A stretch of 64,000 bases of DNA from Nitrosospira multiformis (GTDB lineage: Bacteria > Pseudomonadota > Gammaproteobacteria > Burkholderiales > Nitrosomonadaceae), in contig NZ_FOCT01000003.1 of assembly GCF_900110185.1 (NCBI RefSeq), forward strand, positions 124,001 to 188,000. Direction: 5' to 3'. How positions within the stretch are numbered: the first letter of the stretch is position 1; every line of letters begins with the position of its first letter. Below, piece after piece: positions 27,520 to 36,823 of this stretch. A model generated the notes under the pieces. It was not told where the DNA came from, searched no databases, and was given only the letters and a program-made list of their open reading frames with translations. The translations under genes and the position numbers were made by a program.

Positions 27520-27881
27520 GGGGGCGACCTGGCTTCGACGTGGGTTGCAAAGCAGAGCAGGGCATACCGAGGACCAGTTACCTCGTAAATACATCTGGAA
27601 ACCAATAGTCGCAAACGACGAAAACTACGCTTTAGCCGCTTAAATCCGGCTAGACTCCGCACCGGTGGGCCTCAACGCCGGGTCTGGCAACAGGCAGCGG
27701 AGCCATTAACGAGGATCGCGCTCAGTAGGGTTACTTTACAGGGCGTTAAACAATAGGTAACTCGCCTGCCATCAGTCTGCCGGTTGACGGATGCCAGGTT
27801 AAATCAAAAAACATGGCTAAGTATGTAGAACTGCCTGTAGAGGACTTGCGGACGCGGGTTCAATTCCCGCCGCCTCCACCA
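27520..27881 (+). ncRNA. ssrA: Transfer-messenger RNA (tmRNA)
   Basis: One-piece tmRNA that rescues stalled ribosomes. The 5' end GGGGGCGACCTGGCTTCGACG and the 3' end with T-arm GCGGGTTCAATTCCCGC, acceptor strand and encoded CCA (27879-27881) are present. The tag reading frame at 27611-27643 encodes ANDENYALAA and then TAA, a typical betaproteobacterial degradation tag. A TAATAC -10-like box at 27506-27511 lies just upstream. The 3' end is the attachment site of the integrase-bearing island that follows, so the last bases of the gene may be supplied by the island. Confidence 0.96.
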
Positions 27882-27914
27882 ATTGAAAGTCCAAAATAAT
27901 CCAAAGAAATCCAT

Positions 27915-27948
27915 AAAACCCGCATGAATAAAGGCTTGCGGGTTTTTT
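27915..27948 (+). terminator. Rho-independent terminator after ssrA, island-borne
   Basis: AAAACCCGCA (27915-27924) pairs with TGCGGGTTTT (27937-27946), loop 12 nt, in a T-rich run. It lies inside the island and would replace the original ssrA terminator. Confidence 0.85.
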
Positions 27949-27985
27949 GTTGTCCAAACAAATCCAAACTCATCTATTGTAATCC

Positions 27986-28044
27986 GACGGTAACTGACGG
28001 TAAACTTGACGGTAATAGAGTTACCGCCAACTGGAGTTACCGTC
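27986..28044. promoter_or_regulatory. Five GACGGTAACT-type boxes in front of the integrase
   Basis: Direct copies begin at 27986, 27996 and 28008 (GACGGTAACT, GACGGTAAAC, GACGGTAATA). Inverted copies lie at 28019-28028 (AGTTACCGCC) and 28035-28044 (AGTTACCGTC, ending at the integrase ATG). The first and last boxes are exact inverted repeats. The array covers the likely promoter and ribosome site, so it may be an operator or a set of recombinase arm sites. The same core recurs at 38504-38525 and in the array at 32043-32475. Confidence 0.75.
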
Positions 28045-29256
28045 ATGGCACTTACCGACACCGCTATTCGCAATACCAAACCTGCTGACAAACCTCTCAA
28101 GCTAACAGATGAGCGCGGGCTTTACCTGCTGCTCAAGCCCAATGGCTCCCGCTGGTGGCGATTTGATTATCGGTATGGCGGCAAACGCAAAACCCTCTCC
28201 ATGGGCGTCTACCCCGACGTGAGCCTAAAGGAAGCTCGCAATCGCCGTGATGAAGCCCGCAAGCTGCTTGCTTCCGATGTCGATCCTGGCGAAAACCGTA
28301 AAGCGGTAAAAGCCGCCAAGCTGGAAAAGGCTGCAAACAGCTTCGAAGTCGTCACCAGGGAGTGGTATAGCAAGTATTCTCCGAGCTGGAATGAAAGCCA
28401 TGGCGAGCGCATCATTCGCCGCTTTGAGCGTGACATATTCCCTTGGATAGGCAGCAAGCCCATTACCGAGATAGCCGCACCTGAACTGCTGACAACAGTG
28501 CGGCGCATCGAAGACAGGGGCGCAGTGGAAACCGCGCATAGGGCATTGGGTAACTGTGGACAAGTGTTTCGCTATGCCATAGCAACCGGACGTGCTACCC
28601 GAGATATTTCCGCTGATTTGAGAGGCGCCCTTCCTCCGGTTAAGGGAGAACATTTTGCCGCTATTACTGAACCTAAGCAGGTAGGAGCGTTGCTGCGGGC
28701 AATCGATGGCTATACAGGTTCTCACGTTGTACGTTGTGCCTTGCGTCTTGCTCCGCTGGTATTCGTGCGTCCTGGCGAGCTACGTAAAGCTGAGTGGAAA
28801 GATATAGACCTGGATGTGGCAGAATGGCGTTATATCGTCACTAAGACCAATACTCCGCACATCGTTCCCCTCTCAACACAAGCAGTGGAAATACTCAAGG
28901 AACTGCAAGCTTTGACGGGCAGAAGTCCCTTTGTTTTCCCTGGTGCACGTACCAATGGCCGCCCCATGAGTGATAACGCGATACTGGCTGCGCTTCGGCG
29001 GATGGGCATAGACAAGGAAGAAATGAGTGGGCATGGCTTCAGAGCTATGGCACGAACCATTCTTGATGAAGTGCTAGGCGTTCGCCCTGACTTCATCGAA
29101 CACCAGTTAGCCCATTCGGTAAGAGACCCCAATGGCCGTGCCTATAACCGTACAGCGCATTTACCCGAACGCCGCAAGATGATGCAGCAATGGGCTGATT
29201 ACCTGGACAAGCTCAAAGCCGGGGCCGAAATCATTCCCCTGCATGGCGTGGCCTAA
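28045..29256 (+). CDS. Tyrosine-recombinase integrase (P4-type, DUF4102 N-terminus)
   Basis: Site-specific recombinase of 403 residues that would integrate and excise the island at ssrA. The N-terminal DUF4102 domain reads MALTDTAIRNTKPADKPLKLTDERGLYLLLKPNGSRWWRF with GKRKTLSMGVYPDVSLKEAR. Catalytic residues of the C-terminal domain: Arg242 in RPGELRKAEW, His330 and Arg333 in HGFRAMA, a further His in HQLAHS, and nucleophile Tyr367 in GRAYNRTAHL. I chose ATG 28045 with TGGAG upstream; the frame is open from 28006 but crosses the repeat boxes. It points away from ssrA, 163 bp from its 3' end. Confidence 0.95.
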   Translation: MALTDTAIRNTKPADKPLKLTDERGLYLLLKPNGSRWWRFDYRYGGKRKTLSMGVYPDVSLKEARNRRDEARKLLASDVDPGENRKAVKAAKLEKAANSFEVVTREWYSKYSPSWNESHGERIIRRFERDIFPWIGSKPITEIAAPELLTTVRRIEDRGAVETAHRALGNCGQVFRYAIATGRATRDISADLRGALPPVKGEHFAAITEPKQVGALLRAIDGYTGSHVVRCALRLAPLVFVRPGELRKAEWKDIDLDVAEWRYIVTKTNTPHIVPLSTQAVEILKELQALTGRSPFVFPGARTNGRPMSDNAILAALRRMGIDKEEMSGHGFRAMARTILDEVLGVRPDFIEHQLAHSVRDPNGRAYNRTAHLPERRKMMQQWADYLDKLKAGAEIIPLHGVA

Positions 29257-29263
29257 GGCAATA

Positions 29264-29857
29264 ATGACTGAAGGCAATGCTTGGCCTTGGGGACTTCGCA
29301 AGCCAAATTGGGATAACTGGAAATCGATTAAACAGGCAAGGCTTTGGCAAGCTATCGCGTTGGCGTGCGATCTTGATCCAGCCAACTTCCAACTATTCGA
29401 TAAGCCTCAACTCGCACGGCTGCTCAAGGAGCCACCCCGGCAATTTGAGGATTTACTTGACATGGCCAAGGCCAGTATTGGCGCTAATAGTGTCTTGAAA
29501 CTGCTTTCACGCAGTGAGGAAGGACTGGAAGAAAGCGAAGTAAAGCTTACAAACTTCGCCACATGGGTTAAAAGCATACAATATCCCATTCCCGCGCAAT
29601 TCCCCTGGCAGTCTGAACCCATCACTCTCAGTAATCTCGATTGGCCCTGGGGTAGGCACGAAACGCATTTGTTGCGAAAGCTTGCTGGTGCCGCTCAGCG
29701 TTTCTGGAGTAACTACGACCCGGCAGACCCGACCACCGCACCTACCAATCAACAAGTCATCGACTGGCTAAAAGGGGAAGGCGTGTCTGAACGTGCCGCC
29801 GAAATCATGGCTACTATCCTTCGCGCTGACGGTCTTCCGACCGGCCCGCGCAAATAA
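29264..29857 (+). CDS. Hypothetical mobile-element protein
   Basis: 197 residues from ATG 29264, which follows AAGG just after the integrase stop. I do not recognise a family. Visible features are two WPWG motifs near residues 6 and 122, a Trp-rich start (WPWGLRKPNWDNWKSIKQARLWQAIALACDLDP), and a Lys-rich region with a helical C-terminus (NQQVIDWLKGEGVSERAAEIMATILRADGLP) that may bind DNA. It lies between an integrase and an AlpA-like regulator, so a role in element maintenance or regulation is likely but unproven. Confidence 0.7.
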   Translation: MTEGNAWPWGLRKPNWDNWKSIKQARLWQAIALACDLDPANFQLFDKPQLARLLKEPPRQFEDLLDMAKASIGANSVLKLLSRSEEGLEESEVKLTNFATWVKSIQYPIPAQFPWQSEPITLSNLDWPWGRHETHLLRKLAGAAQRFWSNYDPADPTTAPTNQQVIDWLKGEGVSERAAEIMATILRADGLPTGPRK

Positions 29858-30002
29858 TTCACCGCGCCCTCCAAAAGCCACTACTGGCGCCAGTTTCCAC
29901 GTAATTCGCAGCGAATACCCGCGACCCACCGCGCGTATTATCGTATTCGCTTGTGCTATTTAATTGCCAACCATGTTCAACCACACCTAAAGAGGTACAA
30001 AC

Positions 30003-30254
30003 ATGGTTCAAGCAATCCTAAGACTTCCTGCTGTTAAAGCCGAGTCCGGCGCATCCCGTTCAACCATTTATCTTCGCATTCAGCAAGGGCTTTGGCCTAA
30101 GCCTGTAAGACTTGGCCCGCGTTCTGTAGGTGGGCCCGCTGGCGAAGTGGCTGCCATTAATGCTGCCCGCATTGCTGGCAAGAGCGACGATGAAATACGG
30201 GAACTGGTAGTCAAGCTGGAAGCTGCCCGTAAAACAGCGGGCAAGGCGCTGTAA
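30003..30254 (+). CDS. AlpA-family DNA-binding regulator/excisionase
   Basis: Small helix-turn-helix protein of 83 residues. The pattern ILRLPAVKAESGASRSTIYLRIQQGLWPKPVRLGPRSVGGPAGEVAAINAARIAG matches AlpA/MerR-like winged helices that regulate integrase genes or act as excisionases in P4-like elements. The ATG follows AGAGGTACAAAC, a good ribosome site. It sits 10 bp before the DUF927 gene, so they are probably one transcript. The preceding 145-bp gap may hold its promoter. It may bind the GTTAC-type boxes; this is inference only. Confidence 0.85.
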   Translation: MVQAILRLPAVKAESGASRSTIYLRIQQGLWPKPVRLGPRSVGGPAGEVAAINAARIAGKSDDEIRELVVKLEAARKTAGKAL

Positions 30255-30264
30255 GGGGATGGCG

Positions 30265-32028
30265 ATGCAAAATATACGTACACCAATCGCTTCCCTCACG
30301 GCAACCCAAAACTCAACATCTGCCTCTATAACTTCATGCTCATACGGGAGCGGGCGCTTCGAACTTGCAGAAACAGGCGTCTATTTCCACGGTAGAGATA
30401 AAGACGGAAATGAGCAACAACCTCAATGGATTTGTGCACCTTTATATGTAATAGCAAAAACAAGGGATGAGAAAAGCGGCGAATGGGGGCGATTATTGGA
30501 ATGGCAAGATGATGATGGACATATCCATCAATGGGCGATGCCGCTGGAACTACTGGAAAGCGATGGCTCGGATGTAAGGCGTGAGCTTGCCCGCCTTGGC
30601 TTGCACATCTCGCCAAATCAATTGGCACGTGGCTTGTTGAGTGCCTACATCAAGGTATGGCCAGTAGAAGCCCGAGCGCGGTGTGTGGATCGGCTGGGCT
30701 GGCACGGCAATACCTTTGTTACACCCAGTGGTGCAATTGGGGAAGCTGAAGAGCCTGTTGTGTTTCAAAACTCACATGCGATTGAACCGGCTTATGCCGA
30801 ATCAGGCACGGTAGAGGAATGGCAGGAATCAGTAGCAGCGCTGGCGTCGGGCAATACACGCCTTGTGTTCGCATTATCCATTGCTTTTGCAGGCGCTTTA
30901 GCTGAAATAGCCGGGGAAGATTCTGGCGGCTTTCATTTGCGTGGCGCTTCATCGTCCGGTAAATCCACTGCATTAAAGCTTGCCGCTTCAGTATGGGGCA
31001 ATCCTTCAGCTTATGTGCGGCTTTGGCGTGGCACAGTCAATGGCTTGGAAGGATTGGCAACACTGCACAATGACGGCTTGCTGATTCTGGATGAAATTGG
31101 GCAGATCGAACCAAAGGATGCGGGAGAAGCTGCTTATCTTTTAACGAATGGGCAAGGCAAAGTCAGAGCGTCACGCAATGGCTTTGTCCGCTCAAGCCAA
31201 CGCTGGCGGCTGCTGTTCTTAAGCGCGGGTGAAACGTCCCTTTCCGCGATCATGGCACAAGCAGGCAAGCAATCGACTGCGGGGCAAGAAATCAGACTGG
31301 CGGATATAGAAGCTGATGCAGGCTCAGGCATGGGCATATTTGAGACATTGAATGGATATCCCAATGCCGCTTCCCTGGCGATAGCGGTAAAGGAAGCATC
31401 TAGCAAATATCATGGCGGTGTTGGTAAGGAATGGTTGCGCTATCTCGTCGCGAACAGGATTTCCCTCAAAGACTTTATCCCTGAGCAAATCAAGCAATTT
31501 GTAACGGGAGTAATACCGGCAAGGGCGGCAGGGCAAGTTGAGCGGGTAGCGCGTCGCTTTGCATTGGTTGCCGTTGCCGGTGAACTTGCCACTCATTGCC
31601 AATTAACAGGCTGGCGGGAAGGTGAAGCGACTCATGCTGCTCGCACCTGCTTTGCCGCTTGGCTGGAAGCCTTTGGCGGGAGTGGCAACCGCGAAGAACG
31701 AGCAATATTGGCACAGGTACGTGCTTTCTTTGAAACCCATGGTGCAAGCAGGTTTGAAGATATCAGCGCAACAATTGACCAGCGCATTCCAAAAAGGGCG
31801 GGTTTCTACCGGAGTGGAATAAAAGATGGACGGGAATTTCTGGTATTGCCGGAAGCATTCCGTATGGAAGTATGCCAAGGTTTTGACGAAAAAACCGTTA
31901 AGAAGGTCTTGATGGAAGCGGGAGTATTGCTTCCCGGCAATGACGGCAAACCGTCGCAAGTTGTCCGACTTCAAGGATTGGGTTCATCGAGGGTCTACGT
32001 TATTCGATATCGGGATGAGGAAGAGTAA
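30265..32028 (+). CDS. DUF927-domain NTPase (putative replicative helicase of the element)
   Basis: 587 residues. Central P-loop: Walker A GASSSGKST (about 227-235), Walker B LLILDEIGQIEP (about 272-283), then RWRLLFLSAGETSLSA, all typical of DUF927, an ASCE-class NTPase found with primases of integrated elements and plasmids. The N-terminal part (CAPLYVIAKTRD... WAMPLELLESDGSDVRRELARLGLHI) is the usual DUF927 leader. No TOPRIM/primase domain is present, so this is a short form. I prefer ATG 30265 (spacing to AAGGGG) over ATG 30259. The gene is followed by an extraordinary GTTAC/GTAAC array, which suggests that Rep-like binding and origin function lie here. Confidence 0.85.
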   Translation: MQNIRTPIASLTATQNSTSASITSCSYGSGRFELAETGVYFHGRDKDGNEQQPQWICAPLYVIAKTRDEKSGEWGRLLEWQDDDGHIHQWAMPLELLESDGSDVRRELARLGLHISPNQLARGLLSAYIKVWPVEARARCVDRLGWHGNTFVTPSGAIGEAEEPVVFQNSHAIEPAYAESGTVEEWQESVAALASGNTRLVFALSIAFAGALAEIAGEDSGGFHLRGASSSGKSTALKLAASVWGNPSAYVRLWRGTVNGLEGLATLHNDGLLILDEIGQIEPKDAGEAAYLLTNGQGKVRASRNGFVRSSQRWRLLFLSAGETSLSAIMAQAGKQSTAGQEIRLADIEADAGSGMGIFETLNGYPNAASLAIAVKEASSKYHGGVGKEWLRYLVANRISLKDFIPEQIKQFVTGVIPARAAGQVERVARRFALVAVAGELATHCQLTGWREGEATHAARTCFAAWLEAFGGSGNREERAILAQVRAFFETHGASRFEDISATIDQRIPKRAGFYRSGIKDGREFLVLPEAFRMEVCQGFDEKTVKKVLMEAGVLLPGNDGKPSQVVRLQGLGSSRVYVIRYRDEEE

Positions 32029-32042
32029 ACGCAATTGCCGCT

Positions 32043-32475
32043 GTTACAGCGGTAACGCGGTAACAGCCAATAGGAGCGAAATTTTCGACGTAACCCTGAT
32101 GTTACCGCGCCAAACCAGTCGGTAACATGTATTCCGTTTCCGGAAATCTCGTTACAGGAATTCCCGTTACAGAAATCTTTGCTGAATTTATTCCTGTTAC
32201 CGTTACAGGATTTATTGATATGTTCGATTCTCTGTTACGGATACCGTTACCGTAACTGTAACCATTACTGATACTGTTACGGTTTATATCTTCCCTTTGT
32301 TCCTGGTACGGCAAGCGAGTTAAACAAGCGCCCTTCTCAAATTATTCTGACTCAAGCTGAAACCTGTTACCGCCGTTACCCCATATACTCGAACGGGTGA
32401 CGTTTCACGATAACACGGAAAGCTTCATGAATTGGACGTTTCCAGCAGCTTATCCCAATTGTTACCGGTGTTACC
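32043..32475. repeat. Array of about 19 GTTAC/GTAAC motifs, iteron-like; candidate origin
   Basis: By eye I count 13 GTTAC (32043, 32101, 32151, 32166, 32196, 32202, 32234, 32246, 32276, 32366, 32375, 32461, 32470) and 6 GTAAC (32052, 32060, 32090, 32122, 32252, 32258) in about 430 bp. Fewer than one would be expected by chance. Many extend to GTTACCG or CGGTAAC. Spacing is irregular and the two orientations are mixed, unlike a CRISPR. The 565-bp gap holds no convincing gene. It lies between the DUF927 NTPase and the mod promoter, so it could be a replication origin, a partition site or an operator field. Confidence 0.8.
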
Positions 32476-32593
32476 GCTGGTTTTATTAAAATACGCTCGC
32501 CGGATGACCGGCACAATACGCACCTTAAATACGCAAACTATAATCGCCCGTCATGTTTAATGAAACAAGGCAACGGGAAAATGAGAATATCTA

Positions 32594-34117
32594 ATGCCAC
32601 TTCTTCATTGGCTAACCCGAGACGCTGATTTAAAGCTATCGAGCAAAGCCCCTTATCGGTTGCTGGAGCACGTCCCAGAATTATCGTTTGGTGATTCTGA
32701 TTCTGAAAACATGCTCATTCAGGGCGACAACTTAGACGCGCTGAAGTCGCTGCTGCCGTCCTACTCGGGCTGTGTGAAGTGCATCTATATTGACCCGCCT
32801 TATAACACGCAGAGCGCCTTCGAGCACTATGATGACAACCTTGAACATGCCAAATGGCTTTCAATGATGTATCCGCGCCTGGAGTTGCTACGGGACTTAT
32901 TGCATGAAAATGGCAGCATATGGGTTTCTATCGATGATAACGAGGGACACTACCTTAAGATAGTGATGGATGAGGTTTTTGGGAGGAATAATTTTGTAGC
33001 AAACGTGGTTTGGCAAAAGAAAGTGTCTCCGGCGAATGATGCTCTCTGGTTAAGCGGAGATCATGAACATCTATTGCTGTATGCAAAACGAAAGACCAAA
33101 TGGAAACCTAATCGATTGGAGCGAGATGAAGCGCAAAAGTCTTATTATAAGAATCCAGACAATGATCCTAGAGGTTCTTGGAACTCAGCGGCTTATACCT
33201 GCGCAAAAACAATTGATGAGCGTCCTAATCTCTATTACCCGATAACAAATCCGAATACCGGGGAAGAAATATGGCCGAGAAAGACACGTGTCTGGGCATT
33301 CTCACGTGATAAGCATGAAGAGCATGTGGTCAACAAGCTGATCTATTGGGGTAAAGATGGTAAGGCATTGATGCCCAGATTTAAGAAATTTCTCGAAGGT
33401 AGTCGAAATGTCGTACCGAGAAGTATTTGGTTTTATAACGATGCGGGTCATACCCAGCAAGCAATGCTTGAGAGTCTTAATTTGTTTTCCGAAGATAAGT
33501 TTGGTACTCCAAAGCCTGAGCGACTGCAAAAAAAAATCATGATGATCTCGACGAAACCTGGCGACCTTATTCTTGATTCATTCCTTGGTTCTGGCACAAC
33601 CGCCGCCGTTGCACAGAAAATGGGCCGCCGCTATATCGGTATTGAGATTGGCAAGCACGCTGAAACCCATTGCGCGCCTCGCCTAAAAAAAGTTATTGAA
33701 GGTGAACAAGGTGGCATTTCAGAAGCTGTTGATTGGAAAGGGGGAGGGGGCTTCCGCTTCTATCGCCTTGGTGCTCCCGTGTTTGATGCTGATGGTCGTA
33801 TCAATCCCGATATTAGCTTCGCTCATTTGGCGGCTCATGTGTGGTTTAGCGAAACCCGAACGCCCTTGACCACACCGCCGGGTTCGCCATTCTTAGGTAT
33901 TCATAATGGAACCGCTTATTACCTGCTGTTTAACGGAATATTGGGCGATAGGCGTCCCGATGGGGGAAACGTGCTGACATCCAAAGTGCTTGCTGCATTG
34001 CCACCATTTGACGGCCCTAAGGTGATTTATGGCGAATCTTCCCGCTTTGGTTCCGAACGCTTGCAACTGGAGCGGATTACCTTCAAGCAAACTCCCTACG
34101 ACATCAAGGCAAGGTAA
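32594..34117 (+). CDS. Type III restriction-modification system, DNA methyltransferase (Mod)
   Basis: N6-adenine methyltransferase of 507 residues, the specificity and modification subunit. The catalytic motif IYIDPPYNT (DPPY at about 67-70) precedes the SAM motif DSFLGSGTTAAVAQKMGRRYIGIEIG (about 328-353), the order of beta-class enzymes. The region between them (about 140-300) would contain the target-recognition domain, and the last 150 residues are an additional Mod domain. It is followed by the res gene after 2 bp, so the genes are one operon. Its promoter must lie in or after the GTTAC array. The recognition sequence cannot be read. Confidence 0.93.
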   Translation: MPLLHWLTRDADLKLSSKAPYRLLEHVPELSFGDSDSENMLIQGDNLDALKSLLPSYSGCVKCIYIDPPYNTQSAFEHYDDNLEHAKWLSMMYPRLELLRDLLHENGSIWVSIDDNEGHYLKIVMDEVFGRNNFVANVVWQKKVSPANDALWLSGDHEHLLLYAKRKTKWKPNRLERDEAQKSYYKNPDNDPRGSWNSAAYTCAKTIDERPNLYYPITNPNTGEEIWPRKTRVWAFSRDKHEEHVVNKLIYWGKDGKALMPRFKKFLEGSRNVVPRSIWFYNDAGHTQQAMLESLNLFSEDKFGTPKPERLQKKIMMISTKPGDLILDSFLGSGTTAAVAQKMGRRYIGIEIGKHAETHCAPRLKKVIEGEQGGISEAVDWKGGGGFRFYRLGAPVFDADGRINPDISFAHLAAHVWFSETRTPLTTPPGSPFLGIHNGTAYYLLFNGILGDRRPDGGNVLTSKVLAALPPFDGPKVIYGESSRFGSERLQLERITFKQTPYDIKAR

Positions 34118-34119
34118 AC

Positions 34120-36729
34120 GTGTTCCAGCTCAAAACATATCAATCCAGAACCCTTAACGTGCTTAAAACATTTCTTGATAGCGCTCGCGTTACAGGCGTG
34201 GAAACGGCGTTCGCCAAACATGCTATGTCACTTGATGGCCGCATTCCTCGATACCGTAAAATCCCCGGCCTTCAAGAAGTGCCTTACATTTGTTTGCGCT
34301 TGCCAACAGGCGGGGGAAAAACCCTGCTAGCAGCTTATAGCATCAGCATTGCTGCCCGCGCTTACCTTGAGGAAGATAATCCCATCGTGTTATGGCTGGT
34401 GCCCTCAAACACCATTCGCATACAAACGCTGGAAACTTTGAGAAATTCCACTCACCTGTATCGGCAAGTAATCGATGAGGCTTTCGAGGGAAAGGTGTCA
34501 GTTTTCGACATTACCGAACTTGAGCTTATACGCCCTAAGGATTTGCAAGAACGGGTTTGTGTAGTGGTGGCCACGTTGCAAACCCTGCGCGTAGACAGCA
34601 CAGATGGACGGGACGTTTACGCGCACAAGGAAGCGCTGGAATCTCATTTTGCGAAGGTGAGCAAAGACTATCCTGGGCTTGAAAGGCTGAATGGCGGCGA
34701 GCAAATCAAGTTTTCTTTTGCCAATCTGCTGAATCTGCATCGGCCCCTGGTGATTATGGATGAGGCTCATAATGCGCGAACCAAGCTGACATTTGAGGTA
34801 TTAAGTCGAGTTGCGCCCGCGTGCATTATCGAGTTGACCGCGACCCCTGACACAGACAAGAAGACGGGAAGCAATGTGTTGCATCGTGTGTCCGCTTCCG
34901 AATTGAAAGCGGAAGACATGATCAAGCTGCCCATAGTGTTAACTGAACATAACAACTGGCAAGAGGCCGTGCATGCGGCTCTTGAAACACGCGCGAGGCT
35001 GGCAGCAGCGGCGGCAAAGTTCGATGGAGCGATTCGACCGATATTGCTGCTTCAAGCAGAGAACAAGGACAAGGAAGTCAACGTTGAGGTTTTAAAGGTG
35101 CACCTCGTCGAAAATGAAGGTATCGACGAAAACAGAATTGCCATTGCCACTGGAGCACAAAGGGGACTAGACGGAATTGATCTGTTTGACCCGGCTTGCA
35201 TCATTGAAATCATCATTACCGTCCAAGCGTTGAAGGAAGGATGGGACTGTTCTTTTGCCTACGTTTTTTGCTCGGTGGCGAATATCCGTTCTTCCAAGGA
35301 TGTAGAGCAATTACTTGGACGGGTATTACGAATGCCTTACGCTCGCCGCCGTGCGGTTGAAGAATTGAATCGGGCTTATGCACACGTTTCCAGCCCATCC
35401 TTTGCTCAAGCAGCCAATGATTTGAAAGATGCGTTGGTTTCCATGGGGTTCGAGCGAGAGGAAGTAGAAACGGTAATCCAGCCACAGCAGGATTTGCTGG
35501 AAGGTTCGACTCCCAGCCTTCCGCTTGTTATGCCACTGCTTACGCTCCTGACGTCTGAAAAGCCCGACCTGAGTAACCTCTCCGAAGCCGAGCAATCTCA
35601 CGTGGAAGTAATAGAAGCTTCCTCTGGCAATATTGAAATTCATGTTAAGGGTGAATTAAGCCAAGATCTTGCGGCAAAGCTGGTAAACGCCTTACCCAAA
35701 GAGGAGCGCGCAGAAGCACAGAAAACCATTGACACTCATCGGCATTACCAAAAATTCAAGCCCTCCCCATCTGAGCAAAAGCGAGCTTTCAAAGTGCCGC
35801 GCCTCTGTGTTTGGGTGCAAGGTGAACTGGAGATTGCCGAGCGGGAATTATTTTTGGATGAAAACGGTTGGAACCTTCTGGATTTTCCCCCTACGCTGCC
35901 TGAGTTCCGTTACGACGATTCTGCTAAACGCTTTATTTTCGATGTGGATGGCGACAAAGTTGTTTGGAATATGCTTGACCCGCAAGCAAAAATGACATTC
36001 GGGGAAGGTTTCTTAGGACTCACCCTAAATGATTTGGTGCGTTGGCTGGATAAACAGGTCAGGCAGCCAGATATAAGCCAGATAACAATGCTGGAGTTCT
36101 TGCGGCGTGTAGTGACTTCACTATGTGATAAACAAGGTTTTGACTTGACCACATTACTCCGTGCGAAATTTATTCTTGCAAAGGTTCTAATCGAAAAAAT
36201 CAAACGGCATCGGGAAGAAGCATACGCCAAGGGTTATCAAGAAACACTGTTTGGCCCGACTGCTGCCGTGGAGACCTCTTTCACTTACACTTTCTCGTTT
36301 GATCCTGTCAGCTATCCTGCAAACTGGCTTTACTCCGGCAGCTACCGTTTCCAGAAACATTACTACGCGCTTCCTGGTGAGCTTGAGGGCAAAGGCGAAG
36401 AGTTTGAATGTGCTTTTGCGCTAGATTCGATTAAACATGTCAAATATTGGGTACGGAACCTATCCGGCCAGCCTAGGGCTGCCTTCTGGCTACCAACTTC
36501 ATCTGATCGTTTTTACCCTGATTTTGTAGCGCTACTAGAAGATAATCGCTTGCTCGTTGTTGAATATAAAGGTGCAGCCTATGCAAGCAATGACGACAGC
36601 AAGGAAAAACGGCAGATGGGTGAACTATGGGAGAAGAAAAGCAACGGCAAAGGCCTGTTCCTAATGGCTGAGAAAAAAGACGAAATGGGGCGCGGTGTGT
36701 ATGACCAACTTTCTGCCAAGATAAGGTGA
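34120..36729 (+). CDS. Type III restriction enzyme, Res subunit
   Basis: 869-residue helicase-nuclease starting at GTG 34120. Superfamily 2 motifs: Walker A LPTGGGKTLLAA (about 60-71), DEAH box LVIMDEAHNARTKL (about 210-223), motif III IELTATPDTD, and the C-terminal helicase motif EQLLGRVLRMPYARRR. The C-terminal PD-(D/E)xK nuclease is visible as RFYPDFVALLEDNRLLVVEYKG (about 796-817). It uses ATP to translocate or switch state between two inversely oriented unmethylated sites and then cuts DNA. It appears full length and intact, so the system is probably active. A DUF262 gene follows after 94 bp. Confidence 0.94.
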   Translation: MFQLKTYQSRTLNVLKTFLDSARVTGVETAFAKHAMSLDGRIPRYRKIPGLQEVPYICLRLPTGGGKTLLAAYSISIAARAYLEEDNPIVLWLVPSNTIRIQTLETLRNSTHLYRQVIDEAFEGKVSVFDITELELIRPKDLQERVCVVVATLQTLRVDSTDGRDVYAHKEALESHFAKVSKDYPGLERLNGGEQIKFSFANLLNLHRPLVIMDEAHNARTKLTFEVLSRVAPACIIELTATPDTDKKTGSNVLHRVSASELKAEDMIKLPIVLTEHNNWQEAVHAALETRARLAAAAAKFDGAIRPILLLQAENKDKEVNVEVLKVHLVENEGIDENRIAIATGAQRGLDGIDLFDPACIIEIIITVQALKEGWDCSFAYVFCSVANIRSSKDVEQLLGRVLRMPYARRRAVEELNRAYAHVSSPSFAQAANDLKDALVSMGFEREEVETVIQPQQDLLEGSTPSLPLVMPLLTLLTSEKPDLSNLSEAEQSHVEVIEASSGNIEIHVKGELSQDLAAKLVNALPKEERAEAQKTIDTHRHYQKFKPSPSEQKRAFKVPRLCVWVQGELEIAERELFLDENGWNLLDFPPTLPEFRYDDSAKRFIFDVDGDKVVWNMLDPQAKMTFGEGFLGLTLNDLVRWLDKQVRQPDISQITMLEFLRRVVTSLCDKQGFDLTTLLRAKFILAKVLIEKIKRHREEAYAKGYQETLFGPTAAVETSFTYTFSFDPVSYPANWLYSGSYRFQKHYYALPGELEGKGEEFECAFALDSIKHVKYWVRNLSGQPRAAFWLPTSSDRFYPDFVALLEDNRLLVVEYKGAAYASNDDSKEKRQMGELWEKKSNGKGLFLMAEKKDEMGRGVYDQLSAKIR

Positions 36730-36823
36730 TTTTTAGTCTCAGAAATTATCAGACAGCGTATTTGCAGCCGCTTGTGTTACATCATTTGGTTTAAGCATCA
36801 AATAAACGGAATTATCATCAACT

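Noticed and set aside
32043-32475. CRISPR array
   Set aside because: The motif is only 5-8 bases, in both orientations with irregular spacing, and there are no cas genes.
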